A stretch of DNA of 27,638 nucleotides from JAAYJM01 sp964498585. GTDB taxonomy: Bacteria; Bacteroidota; Ignavibacteria; Kapaibacteriales; UBA2268. The notes beneath the pieces were generated by a model. That model saw only the letters and a program-made list of their open reading frames with translations. It did no database searches and had not been told where the DNA came from. Below are positions 1 to 7,585 of the stretch, one piece after another. Numbering within the stretch: position 1 is the stretch's first letter; every line of letters begins with the position of its first letter. The position numbers and the translations under genes were made by a program. Location: positions 1 through 27,638 of the forward strand of contig CAZCHH010000046.1 of assembly GCA_964498585.1 (NCBI GenBank), written 5' to 3'.

Positions 1-109
1 GTAATATAATAATAAAAATTTAAAGAATTAAAGTGTTAAAATCAAGAATAATACAGCTCCCCTTTCCCCAGGGTTGATACGTTCTTAAATTTTTACCACA
101 AATCCAATT

Positions 110-140
110 CCCCTCCTAATAAGGAGGGGCAGGGGAGGTG
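110..140. repeat. GC-rich hairpin (CCCCTCCT/AGGAGGGG)
   Basis: An 8-bp perfect stem pairs cccctcct (110-117) with aggagggg (122-129) across a 4-base loop. A second G-rich arm (131-140) could compete for pairing. It stands out from the AT-rich surroundings. A comparable C/G hairpin lies at 12581-12601, so this looks like a dispersed repeat type. It could also act as a transcription barrier downstream of the activator gene, but it has no T-run like that of a classical terminator. Confidence 0.55.
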
Positions 141-149
141 TTAAAAGGT

Positions 150-277
150 CTTATTATTAAAGTTATTATTTATTATATAAAAGATTGTAAAATTAAATAA
201 ATTAATTATGCTAAATAAAATTCAAATTATTAACTTATCTTCGTGCCATTACTTTCAAGAGGGGAATGCTTAAGGTG
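150..277 (+). repeat. Dispersed intergenic repeat, copy 1
   Basis: Positions 150-268 are nearly identical to 20665-20785 in the same orientation. The final 44 bp (234-277, beginning cttatcttcgtgccatta) recur as an inverted copy at 20535-20578 with only a few mismatches. No frame inside the repeat encodes a plausible protein. It behaves like a small non-autonomous element or a structural intergenic repeat. Confidence 0.75.
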
Positions 278-420
278 TGCTAATATCTGATTATTATTAG
301 TATTTAATGCTTTTTGGAAAATATAATTTTGCTATTTTTTCATTAAGAAGTGTCAGAGGAGAATCTATTCAACTATCTGTTGAAGCGATGTCTGAGAAAA
401 CAATGGGAGTTTTTTTATTT

Positions 421-1620
421 TTATTTTTCATCATCTAAATTATAATCGTTCATTTTCCGGTATAGAGTACGCAAACTTATGCCCAGAGCTTTTGCAGTTT
501 TTTTCCTGTTATACAGATTATATTTCAAGGCATTTTCGATAACTTTTTTTTCAATTATATCCAATCTGAAATTGTCATTGTCAGTAAAAGAATTGTCATA
601 AAAATTTTCTTCATTTGAATTTTGTCTTTGATAAATATCAACGCTCAGGTCGTGCATATTCAAAGCGATTTTTTTCATAGCTGATTTTATTTCAGCAATA
701 TCATTTTTCATTTCGAGCAAGGCGCGGAATATTATTTCTAATTCAAACCGGTGTGGTTCTTCATATTGCTTTAACGGAATGATAGAGGTTTCAGTTGGTT
801 GTTCGGAGTATGAATAAGCTGGAAGAGCTGGAGTAATATAAAGCCGCAATACACTATTGGTAAGGTATTCTATCCTTTCCAAAGTAAATACTGTTTCGAT
901 AAGATTTTTAAGTTCTCTAATATTTCCGGGAAACGGAAGAGATTTTAAAGTATTAAAGGATTCATCAGAAATACCACGATATTCAATATTATTTTTTTCA
1001 CATACTCTACGTGCAAAAAAGTCAGCGAGCAATGGAATATCTTCAGGATGCTCCCGAAGAGATGGAAGTTTTATTTGGACATTTTTCAAACGATAAAACA
1101 AATCGTGCCTAAAAAGTCCATTTTGAATTTCTTGCTCTAAATTTCTGTTTGTAGCAGTAATAACGCGAACATTTACTTTTTTAACGGAAGTAGAACCGAG
1201 TCTGGAAAATTCACCTGATTCAAGGACTCGCAAAAGTTTTACCTGAGTTCCAAGAGGCATTTCACCTATTTCATCTAAAAAGATTGTTCCGTTGTCGGCA
1301 ACTTCAAAAAAACCTTTTCTTTGTTCAATAGCACCGGTATAAGCACCTTTTTCGTGGCCAAACAGCTCAGACTCAAGTAGAGTTTCCGGGATTGCAGCGC
1401 AATTTACTTTGATTAAGGGATGCTTATTTCTTTTGCTTAAGCCGTGAATAGCATTAGCAAAAACTTCTTTGCCAGTGCCTGTTTCGCCTGTTATTAAAAC
1501 ATTTAAATCAGTAGGAGCAGCTTGTAGCAAACGAATTAATTGCTCTCTAATCAATTTGGAATCGCCGACTATTCCAAATTTTTTTTGCAGTAATTTATAA
1601 TCATTTTCTGAAAAAAGCAT
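421..1620 (-). CDS. Sigma-54-dependent transcriptional activator without receiver domain
   Basis: This 399-residue bacterial enhancer-binding protein would activate transcription by sigma-54 RNA polymerase. The AAA+ domain starts near residue 15 and has Walker A GETGTGKE (45-52), a GAYTGA loop (92-97, F replaced by Y in the sigma-54-contacting GAFTGA motif) and Walker B around 112-120 (FLDEIGE). A charged helical linker (about 290-340) leads to a C-terminal Fis-type helix-turn-helix ending in SLRTLYRKM. There is no N-terminal receiver, GAF or PAS domain. Activity is therefore probably set by expression level or by a partner protein, not by phosphorylation. It is the last gene of a three-gene operon and starts 3 bp after the rhodanese stop. 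The targets are unknown. The family call is secure. Confidence 0.93.
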   Translation of the reverse strand: MLFSENDYKLLQKKFGIVGDSKLIREQLIRLLQAAPTDLNVLITGETGTGKEVFANAIHGLSKRNKHPLIKVNCAAIPETLLESELFGHEKGAYTGAIEQRKGFFEVADNGTIFLDEIGEMPLGTQVKLLRVLESGEFSRLGSTSVKKVNVRVITATNRNLEQEIQNGLFRHDLFYRLKNVQIKLPSLREHPEDIPLLADFFARRVCEKNNIEYRGISDESFNTLKSLPFPGNIRELKNLIETVFTLERIEYLTNSVLRLYITPALPAYSYSEQPTETSIIPLKQYEEPHRFELEIIFRALLEMKNDIAEIKSAMKKIALNMHDLSVDIYQRQNSNEENFYDNSFTDNDNFRLDIIEKKVIENALKYNLYNRKKTAKALGISLRTLYRKMNDYNLDDEK

Positions 1621-1623
1621 ATA

Positions 1624-2298
1624 TCACCCTTTATACTTTTTTTCCCATTCTTCAAATCCACCAAGATATAGGAGTACATTTTTATAACCGAGATTGATTA
1701 AATCTTTGGCTACAAGATGGCTTAAGTCGCAATTTCCACCTTCGCAATAAACAATAATAGTTTTTCCTTCAGGCACGTTTCGTAATGCTTTAAAATATTC
1801 TGACGGTTCTTGATATGGAAAAATGTTAATTGCATTTCCTATTCTACTTATTTCATATAGCTCCGGTTCACGTGAATCAATAATTACAACTCTTGGGTCA
1901 TTAAGATATTTTTTTAGAACCTCAAAAGTAACATTACCTTTTAATTCAATTTTGTCTTTTTTAGTTAGTTCAGTTTCCTTTTTATCCTCATTATGTAATT
2001 GGCTGTCGTCAATCTTTGGAACATCAATTTTTGTATTATTCATCGGCTTTTTAATATCATTAATAATTGTATCAAGTTCGTCTTTAGGATTTTTTTCAAT
2101 TGGTTCAAAAACATTTGTATCTATATCAATTTCTTCTAATGGAGATAAAAGATTTTCAAAAGTAGAATCGTTAAATGTTTCAATTTCCTTTGGCTTATAA
2201 AAAAAAGGAAGAGGGTCTTTTGAAATATAATTATATAAAAAGCCGAAAAGAACAGATAGTAGTAAAATAATTAGTATTTCTATAATAAGTTTTTTCAT
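1624..2298 (-). CDS. Membrane-anchored rhodanese-like protein
   Basis: This is a 224-residue protein. Residues 4-24 form one hydrophobic segment, probably an uncleaved membrane anchor. Residues 30-120 are an acidic, low-complexity linker. Residues 121-224 are a single rhodanese domain. The active loop is CEGGNCDLS, with catalytic Cys185 and a second Cys190. The conserved end LGGFEEW is present, as is DSREPELYE near the domain start. Rhodanese domains carry sulfane sulfur as a Cys persulfide; the partner here is unknown. The C185-x4-C190 pair could also form a disulfide, which is an inference. The gene begins 1 nt after the J-domain gene stop and ends 3 nt before the activator gene, so the three are almost certainly co-transcribed. 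Confidence 0.88.
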   Translation of the reverse strand: MKKLIIEILIILLLSVLFGFLYNYISKDPLPFFYKPKEIETFNDSTFENLLSPLEEIDIDTNVFEPIEKNPKDELDTIINDIKKPMNNTKIDVPKIDDSQLHNEDKKETELTKKDKIELKGNVTFEVLKKYLNDPRVVIIDSREPELYEISRIGNAINIFPYQEPSEYFKALRNVPEGKTIIVYCEGGNCDLSHLVAKDLINLGYKNVLLYLGGFEEWEKKYKG

Positions 2299-2299
2299 T

Positions 2300-2707
2300 T
2301 TAACTAAAACCTTTAAGTTTTTTCAATAAATTATAAGCAGAGTTTATTTCTTGTGTTTTCTGGTGAGCAAGCTGTTGAAGTTCTGCCCCTAAGCCAGAAA
2401 GTCGATCTGGATGATACTCTTTAATTTTCTTTTTATATGCAGTTTTTATTTCTTCTGAATTTGAGTTCCCATTGACTTCAAGAATGCTATAAGCTTCATC
2501 GATGGAAAATTGCATGTTATTAGAACTTTCTGTTCGATTGTTGCTTTGATTTGATGAATTCTGCTTTTCTTCTTTCTTTTTGTTTAATTCGTCAATAATG
2601 TGTTTTAAATCATCATCAGATTTTTTTTCAAAATTATAATTTATATTGTCATTAAAATTAACTTCTGATTTAATAAAATTCTTTAATCTGTCAAATATTT
2701 GTCTCAT
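2300..2707 (-). CDS. J-domain (DnaJ-like) protein
   Basis: This 135-residue protein has its J domain at the C-terminus (about residues 69-132). The invariant HPD motif is at 99-101, following a helix rich in Lys (YKKKIKEYHPD). J domains stimulate the ATPase of an Hsp70 (DnaK) partner. The N-terminal 65 residues are polar, Asn/Lys/Ser-rich and probably disordered. There is no G/F region, zinc centre or membrane segment, so this is not DnaJ itself but a small specialised J protein. It is the first gene of the J-protein/rhodanese/sigma-54 activator operon. The upstream AT-rich region must hold the promoter, which I could not pin down. Confidence 0.88.
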   Translation of the reverse strand: MRQIFDRLKNFIKSEVNFNDNINYNFEKKSDDDLKHIIDELNKKKEEKQNSSNQSNNRTESSNNMQFSIDEAYSILEVNGNSNSEEIKTAYKKKIKEYHPDRLSGLGAELQQLAHQKTQEINSAYNLLKKLKGFS

Positions 2708-2896
2708 AGATAAATCTCCATTTATTCAATATGCAAATTAATAAAAATTTAAATAATATTCAATTTATTGTAATTTATAAAGAAGGGTTAGAATGTAGAA
2801 TATTTTATTAATTTTTGTCTTTCTCTATTTTTCAATGAAATTATATCATTTTTATATAATATGAAACAAATTAGTTAATGTTGTTAGAAATTTTAA

Positions 2897-2952
2897 ATGT
2901 CATTCTTGGGCTTCACGATAAAGAAAATGCTTTATTTAAATAGAGATGACAT
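2897..2952 (+). repeat. B-type palindromic repeat
   Basis: This ~56-bp unit is bounded by atgtcat and atgacat, with a central stem ataaag/ctttat. Related units are at 12480-12534, 12745-12799 (inverted), 27390-27445 and 27543-27598. The central stem bases vary between copies while pairing is kept. Confidence 0.7.
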
Positions 2953-3042
2953 AAAGTTTAGAAAGATTAGAAGGTTTAGATAGTTTAGAATTTAAACTTT
3001 AGTAAAACTCATAAAACTTTCAGAAGGTTTTGTAAAAAAGAT

Positions 3043-3185
3043 GTCATTGAGCAGAATCCATCTTATTAAAATTCAATCACTAATCAATATTAGCTATTTC
3101 ATAGAAGCATTTGGGCTTGCCCAAATGTATCGTGAGCAAGCTCACTTGCTTTACCAAGATGGATTCTGGCATACGCCAGAATGAC
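3043..3185. repeat. Variant A-type inverted repeat with nested hairpins
   Basis: The outer arms are gtcattgagcagaatccatc at the left and a near-complementary arm ending in cagaatgac at 3185, sharing a perfect 12-bp block (agaatccatctt/aagatggattct). Nested inside are catttgggc/gcccaaatg and gtgagc/gctcac palindromes. It resembles the palindromes that give 'CHSERSEES' frames elsewhere in the window but is a distinct variant. It is not coding. Confidence 0.6.
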
Positions 3186-3307
3186 TTTTAAAACTTTTCC
3201 GATACCCAATAACTAATAACCCAATAACTCAATAACCCAACACCGAATAGCTGACAACTATCTTTAAAACTTCACTTATATAAATATGTTATTTTTATAG
3301 TCAATCA

Positions 3308-6300
3308 CTATTTATACATCAAAAAATTCACATTATTTGGTCCGAATATTTTCATAATATTAGAAATAGTATCTTCTTTATAAGCAATATTCACACTGTT
3401 AGCGATATATTTTTTACTATAATATTTAGATTTATCAACTACGTTGAAAATAATAGTATTTTTTTCCCTTGTGGCAGAGCAATAGCTTTGAAGTGATTTA
3501 ATGCAGTTTTGCCCGACATTTTCCAAATCCACCCAAATAGCAATACCTTGAGCAAATTTAGCAGCGGCTTTTTCAATTGGCATTACTTCATCAACATAAA
3601 TTTTAATTTTATCATTATCAAGTTCAGACCTGCCAATAATCATTACAACATTATCTTCTACTAAAATGTCTTTGAAACTGCCGTAAGCATCGCTCCAGCA
3701 AACGCATTCACAGGAATCCGTAAAATCTTCGACCTGAAGGAATGCAATTGTCTTATTCTTTTTGTCTAACTGCGTTCTAATTCCTTTAATCATTCCACAA
3801 ATACGTACTTGCTCGCCAATAATTTCATTTTCTTTATCTCCAATTTGAAGGGTAGCAAGAGAATTGATGTAAATTTTATATTTATTTAATGGATGTCCGC
3901 TAATATAGAATGAAAGTACTTCTTTCTCTTTTTCTAAACGAAATTCTTCCGTCCATTCGGTAACATTTGGCAAACTCGGCTCTTGAATAGGAGCAGTCGC
4001 AAATCCCATAAACAAGCTATCCATACTCGAATTTTCTTCGTTGTTGTATGCTTTTGAATATTCAAGAGCAGTTTCCACTGAATTGTAAAGAGCTGCTCTC
4101 TTGCCATTATGAATGGAATCGAAAGCCCCGGCACAAATCAAGGATTCAAAAGCTCGTTTGTTAAGAAGCTTGGTATCTACTCTCGCAGCAAAATCGAAAA
4201 AAGAAGTAAATAACTTTTCTTCCCTTGCTTTAATGATTCCTCTTACAGCTTGAACTCCAACGTTTTTTATACCTGCAAGTCCAAAAATAATTTCATTTTT
4301 ATCAACAGTAAAATACTCCATTGAACGATTTACGTTTGGTGGTAATACATGAATATCAAATCTTTTTGCTTCATCAATAAGAGCTACAATTTTTGCTAAA
4401 TTATTGAGTTCAGCAGACATATTTGCAGCAAGAAATTCAGCAGTGTAATTTGCCTTTAAAAATGCAGTTTGAAAAGCTAAAATTGAATAAGCAACGGCGT
4501 GAGACTTATTAAAACCATATTTAGCAAATTTTTCAATTAAATCGTAGATTTCGTCTGCATTTTTCTTGTTAATACCAAGCTGGGCAGCATTCTTTGTGAA
4601 AAGTGGTTTCATCTCGTCCATAATGCTTTGCTTTTTCTTTCCCATAGCACGCCTTAAAATATCCGCCTGACTTAGTGAAAATCCAGCTAAATCGCGAACG
4701 AGCTGCATTACCTGTTCCTGATAAACAATAATTCCATAAGTTTCATCAAGAGAATTTCCCATTCTTTCGTGCAAATAATTAATTGGCTTCTTACCTTCTT
4801 TTCTTTCGATAAATTCGGGGATATTTGCCATTGGACCTGGGCGATATAAGGCATTCATAGCAGAAAGCTCTTCAATGCTATGAGGTTTCAACTGCCTTAA
4901 ATACTCCTGCATTCCCTGAGATTCAAATTGGAACACTGCTGTGGTATCACCATTGCCGAGAAGCTTCATTGTCTTTTCATCTTTAAGATTTATTTGGTCT
5001 AAGTCGATTTTAACTTTATAGTTCCGTTCAATCATTTCAAGTGAATTGTCAATAATTGAAAGGGTGCGCAGACCGAGAAAGTCCATTTTCATTACACCAG
5101 CTTCATCAAGGTCGTTCATTGGATATTGTGTTGAAATAGCTACAGAACTATCTTTTTGAGATGGTGATTTATAAAGTGGAACATAATCAATAAGTTCGCC
5201 CGGAGTAATAACAATTCCGGCTGCGTGCTTCCCGACATTTCTGTTCATACCTTCCAAAATAATAGAATATTCAATAAGCTCTTTCATTTTCGGGTCGTCG
5301 CTTTTCTTTATCCATTTCAAGTCTGGCAGTTCAATGGCTTCAATGATTGGCTTGACTTTTCCTTGCTCTACAGGAATTTTGGCATTGATGTTATTGATAG
5401 TTGAATATGGAACACCAAGCACACGTCCAACGTCTTTTAATACTGCTTTGCTAGTCATACGGCCAAAAGTAATGATTTGGGAAATGTGATTTTCTCCGTA
5501 TTTTTCTTTAACGTATTCAATAATTTCCGCTCTTTTAGTATCGCAAAAGTCAATGTCGATATCTGGTGGTGAAACTCTGTCCGGATTAAGAAATCTTTCG
5601 AAAAGCAGTCCATATTTGAGCGGGTCAACATTTGTAATTCCCAGACAATAAGCAACCAAGCTTCCTGCAGCTGAGCCACGTCCTGGTCCAACACGAACAT
5701 CTCTTGCTTTTGCTGCACATATAAAATCTTGGACAATTAGGAAATATCCAGAATATCCTAAACTGAAAATTGTATTTAATTCAAAATCAATTCTCTGCCT
5801 GATTTCGTCAGTAACAGAAGGATATTTTTCTCTCAATCCTAAATCAACCTGCTCTTTCAAGTATTCATTTAAGTTTTGTGCTTTTGAAGTCCTTGGAATT
5901 GGTAACTCTGGCATAAAAAGTTTTCTTTCAAATGAAATATCGCAGCTATCTGCAATTTTCACAGAATTTGAAATAGCTTCTGGAAAATCCTTAAAAAGTT
6001 CAATCATTTGTGATTGAGTTTTCAAATACATTTCGTCGCTTCTGTATCGCAAATCTCTAATGTCCATCAGTCCAGAATTAGCAGCATTTGAATCTTTAAT
6101 AAGCAAAAGGACGTTGTGAGCAATAGCATGCTCTTTTTTTACATAATGCACATCATTAGTTGCAATAAGTGGAATGCCTAACTCCCTTGCAATTCGTGGT
6201 GCATCTTGCAGCACAGCTTTGTCTTCCGGCAAAAAATGATTTTGTATTTCAATGTAAAAATCGTTGCCATAAATTTCTCGATAGATTTTTGCTTGCCTGA

Positions 6301-6778
6301 CTGCTTCATCGTAATCTCCTTGAATAATTGGAGCAGAAATAACTCCAGCAATACAGGCAGAAAGGCAAATTACTCCTTCATTATATTTTTCAAGTAATTC
6401 CAAATCTACTCGTGGTTTGTAGTAATATCCCTCAAGATGAGCATAAGAGGTTAACTTGCATAAATTTTTGTATCCAATATTATTTTTTGCAAGCAAGACT
6501 AAATGAAAGTAGTTGCGTTTTTTAGTTTCTTTTTTTCCGGCAGTTTTTTCGAACCTACTACCATTTGCAACATACGCTTCAAAACCAATAATTGGTTTAA
6601 TACCTTCTTTTTGAGCTAATTTCCAAAAATCTATAACACCAAACATCACACCGTGGTCTGTTAATGCAATTGCTTTCTGTCCATCTTCTTTTGCTGCTTT
6701 GATTAAATCAATTGGATGGCAAGCAGCATCTAAAAGTGAATAGTGTGTGTGGTTGTGTAAATGAACAAATTCCAGCAT
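3308..6778 (-). CDS. dnaE: DNA polymerase III subunit alpha
   Basis: This 1156-residue replicative polymerase catalytic subunit has the usual DnaE length. The N-terminal PHP domain (about 1-280) keeps the full set of expected metal ligands: H8, H10, D41, H42, E67, H92, C142, D209 and H211. Palm and catalytic motifs follow: GPGRGSAAGS (364-373), the PDIDIDF acidic block (405-411) and KMDFLGLRTL further on. A helix-hairpin-helix region and an OB-fold (from about residue 988, RICGMIKGIRTQ) precede a C-terminal region of the type that contacts tau. No epsilon-like exonuclease domain is fused, so this is DnaE and not PolC. A PHP centre this complete suggests intrinsic proofreading, as described for some DnaE1 enzymes. 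The start ATG has AAGGT a few bases upstream and a candidate promoter at 6839-6868. Confidence 0.97.
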   Translation of the reverse strand: MLEFVHLHNHTHYSLLDAACHPIDLIKAAKEDGQKAIALTDHGVMFGVIDFWKLAQKEGIKPIIGFEAYVANGSRFEKTAGKKETKKRNYFHLVLLAKNNIGYKNLCKLTSYAHLEGYYYKPRVDLELLEKYNEGVICLSACIAGVISAPIIQGDYDEAVRQAKIYREIYGNDFYIEIQNHFLPEDKAVLQDAPRIARELGIPLIATNDVHYVKKEHAIAHNVLLLIKDSNAANSGLMDIRDLRYRSDEMYLKTQSQMIELFKDFPEAISNSVKIADSCDISFERKLFMPELPIPRTSKAQNLNEYLKEQVDLGLREKYPSVTDEIRQRIDFELNTIFSLGYSGYFLIVQDFICAAKARDVRVGPGRGSAAGSLVAYCLGITNVDPLKYGLLFERFLNPDRVSPPDIDIDFCDTKRAEIIEYVKEKYGENHISQIITFGRMTSKAVLKDVGRVLGVPYSTINNINAKIPVEQGKVKPIIEAIELPDLKWIKKSDDPKMKELIEYSIILEGMNRNVGKHAAGIVITPGELIDYVPLYKSPSQKDSSVAISTQYPMNDLDEAGVMKMDFLGLRTLSIIDNSLEMIERNYKVKIDLDQINLKDEKTMKLLGNGDTTAVFQFESQGMQEYLRQLKPHSIEELSAMNALYRPGPMANIPEFIERKEGKKPINYLHERMGNSLDETYGIIVYQEQVMQLVRDLAGFSLSQADILRRAMGKKKQSIMDEMKPLFTKNAAQLGINKKNADEIYDLIEKFAKYGFNKSHAVAYSILAFQTAFLKANYTAEFLAANMSAELNNLAKIVALIDEAKRFDIHVLPPNVNRSMEYFTVDKNEIIFGLAGIKNVGVQAVRGIIKAREEKLFTSFFDFAARVDTKLLNKRAFESLICAGAFDSIHNGKRAALYNSVETALEYSKAYNNEENSSMDSLFMGFATAPIQEPSLPNVTEWTEEFRLEKEKEVLSFYISGHPLNKYKIYINSLATLQIGDKENEIIGEQVRICGMIKGIRTQLDKKNKTIAFLQVEDFTDSCECVCWSDAYGSFKDILVEDNVVMIIGRSELDNDKIKIYVDEVMPIEKAAAKFAQGIAIWVDLENVGQNCIKSLQSYCSATREKNTIIFNVVDKSKYYSKKYIANSVNIAYKEDTISNIMKIFGPNNVNFLMYK

Positions 6779-6838
6779 TTTTACCTTAATTTTTAAATCT
6801 GTATAAATTGATAAAATCCTTGAAATATCAATTATTTC

Positions 6839-6868
6839 CAGAATTATTTTATTAAATAATTATTCAAA
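6839..6868 (-). promoter_or_regulatory. Candidate Bacteroidota-type promoter of dnaE
   Basis: On the minus strand TTTG (6865-6868) is followed after 18 nt by TAATTCTG (6839-6846). This matches 7 of 8 positions of the Bacteroidota -7 consensus TAnnTTTG, with the right spacing to the -33 TTTG. It would give a leader of about 55 nt before the dnaE ATG at 6778. Confidence 0.45.
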
Positions 6869-7102
6869 ATGTTAAATGTTAATAAAACATTAATCAATTG
6901 CAAATATAATTATAAAAGTAAAATATTTTTTGAAAAAAAATTTGAAAAAGCCATAAAAAAACTTAAGGATACTCTTGTTAAGGAAAAAATAAAAAAGAAT
7001 ATAGAAAAGATAATAGAGAATCCNNNNNNNNNNAAAAGTAAAATATTTTTTGAAAAAAGTCGGAAAGAAGAAAATAAAAAGAATAGACATAAAGTAAGTT
7101 GA
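6869..7102 (+). CDS. Possible RelE/ParE-like toxin fragment, interrupted by assembly gap
   Basis: The frame reads through positions 6869-7023, enters a run of 10 Ns, and reopens to a stop at 7102. The pre-gap part contains FFEKKFEKAIKKLKD followed by KEKIKKNIEKIIEN. This matches the pattern of RelE/ParE-type toxins near their N-terminus (an FxKxFxKxxKKL helix, then KIKxxIExIxENP). After the gap the peptide repeats KSKIFFEK and then diverges into Lys/Arg-rich sequence with none of the toxin C-terminal motifs. There is no clear ribosome-binding site, the start is uncertain, and no antitoxin gene is visible nearby. The sequence is very A-rich, so chance resemblance is possible. It is best treated as a partial or broken gene. 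Confidence 0.3.
   Translation: MLNVNKTLINCKYNYKSKIFFEKKFEKAIKKLKDTLVKEKIKKNIEKIIENXXXXKSKIFFEKSRKEENKKNRHKVS
7024..7033. other. Assembly gap (10 N)
   Basis: Ten Ns join two contig ends. The 25 bases right after the gap (starting aaaagtaaaatatttt) also occur at about 6916-6940 before it. A short repeat probably broke the assembly here, so the true gap length is unknown. Confidence 0.97.
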
Positions 7103-7148
7103 AATGAATAAATGATTTTATCATTTTTTAATTATTTGTTATGAATAA

Positions 7149-7548
7149 TTATTGATTTTCAAATAATTTCAATGGATTCATTTTAAATGGCAACATATTC
7201 GCAGTATTTCTTCCAGCATCTCCACCTTTTCTCTGCATTGTTACTTTTCCAAGATGCAGAAAATTCATCATTTCCTTTTATAATATCTGATAGGATAAGA
7301 ATTTTATTTTTTGTGAAGAATTTAATAATTTCTTTTTGAGTTTTTATATCCATTTCATCGAAATACATTCTTCTTTTATCCCGTAATTCAGTTTTAGACG
7401 GTTTTATTTCACCAGTAAAAAGTTTTAAAGCATTTGTAATATTAAGAGGAATATTCCACATATCAACATATTTATCAATCCAACGTTTATCAATTTGATT
7501 AAATATAGTTGAGTGTTTGTAAATATTGTTCCAACCATTGTTTTTCAA
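7149..7548 (-). pseudogene. Degraded remnant resembling a type II restriction endonuclease
   Basis: The unshifted frame encodes 121 residues from a TTG codon at 7548 to a stop at 7183. It contains GWNNIYKHSTIF, NALKLFTGEIKP, RRMYFDEMD and LSDIIKGNDEFSASW. A 4-A homopolymer (complement of 7245-7248) then shifts the frame. Removing one A restores KVTMQRKGGDAGRNTANML and a natural end LKLFENQ at 7149. From memory, these blocks in this order recall a family of type II restriction endonucleases in which EFSAEW and ITMQRKGGD are separated by a further few dozen residues. Here they abut, suggesting an internal deletion. The N-terminal half is also missing: the frame emerges directly from the 3' end of the upstream membrane-protein gene. 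No methyltransferase is in the window. The family assignment is recollection and needs a profile search; the frameshift is seen directly. Confidence 0.5.
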
Positions 7549-7585
7549 TATAATAAAAATAATATTTTCACTTCCATTCTTCTTC

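Larger units (their letters stand above)
1..420. other. Intergenic region with mosaic repeats, no convincing gene
   Basis: This stretch lies downstream of the minus-strand sigma-54 activator gene. It holds three recognisable blocks: positions 75-103 (inverted copy at 20788-20816), a GC-rich hairpin at 110-140, and positions 150-277 (direct copy at 20665-20785, plus an inverted copy of its last 44 bp at 20535-20578). The rest is AT-rich and I see no gene in it. On the minus strand a frame starts over the last codons of the activator gene and would run to about 300, but it has an in-frame TGA after 20 codons, so I do not call it. Confidence 0.7.
2708..3307. other. 600-bp intergenic region with palindromic repeats
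   Basis: No open frame here looks like a gene. It holds a copy of the 'B' hairpin element (2897-2952), a variant 'A' inverted repeat (3043-3185) and a short minisatellite of the form aataacccaataact (3202-3241). It separates the 3' end of dnaE from the start of the J-domain operon, so the palindromes may serve as a transcription barrier for dnaE. Confidence 0.7.

Noticed and set aside
300..428. Minus-strand frame overlapping the 3' end of the sigma-54 activator gene (starts MKNKNKKTPIVFSDIASTDS)
   Set aside because: An in-frame TGA follows residue 20. The remaining ~24 codons give no recognisable domain. It could be a tiny remnant, but support is too thin.
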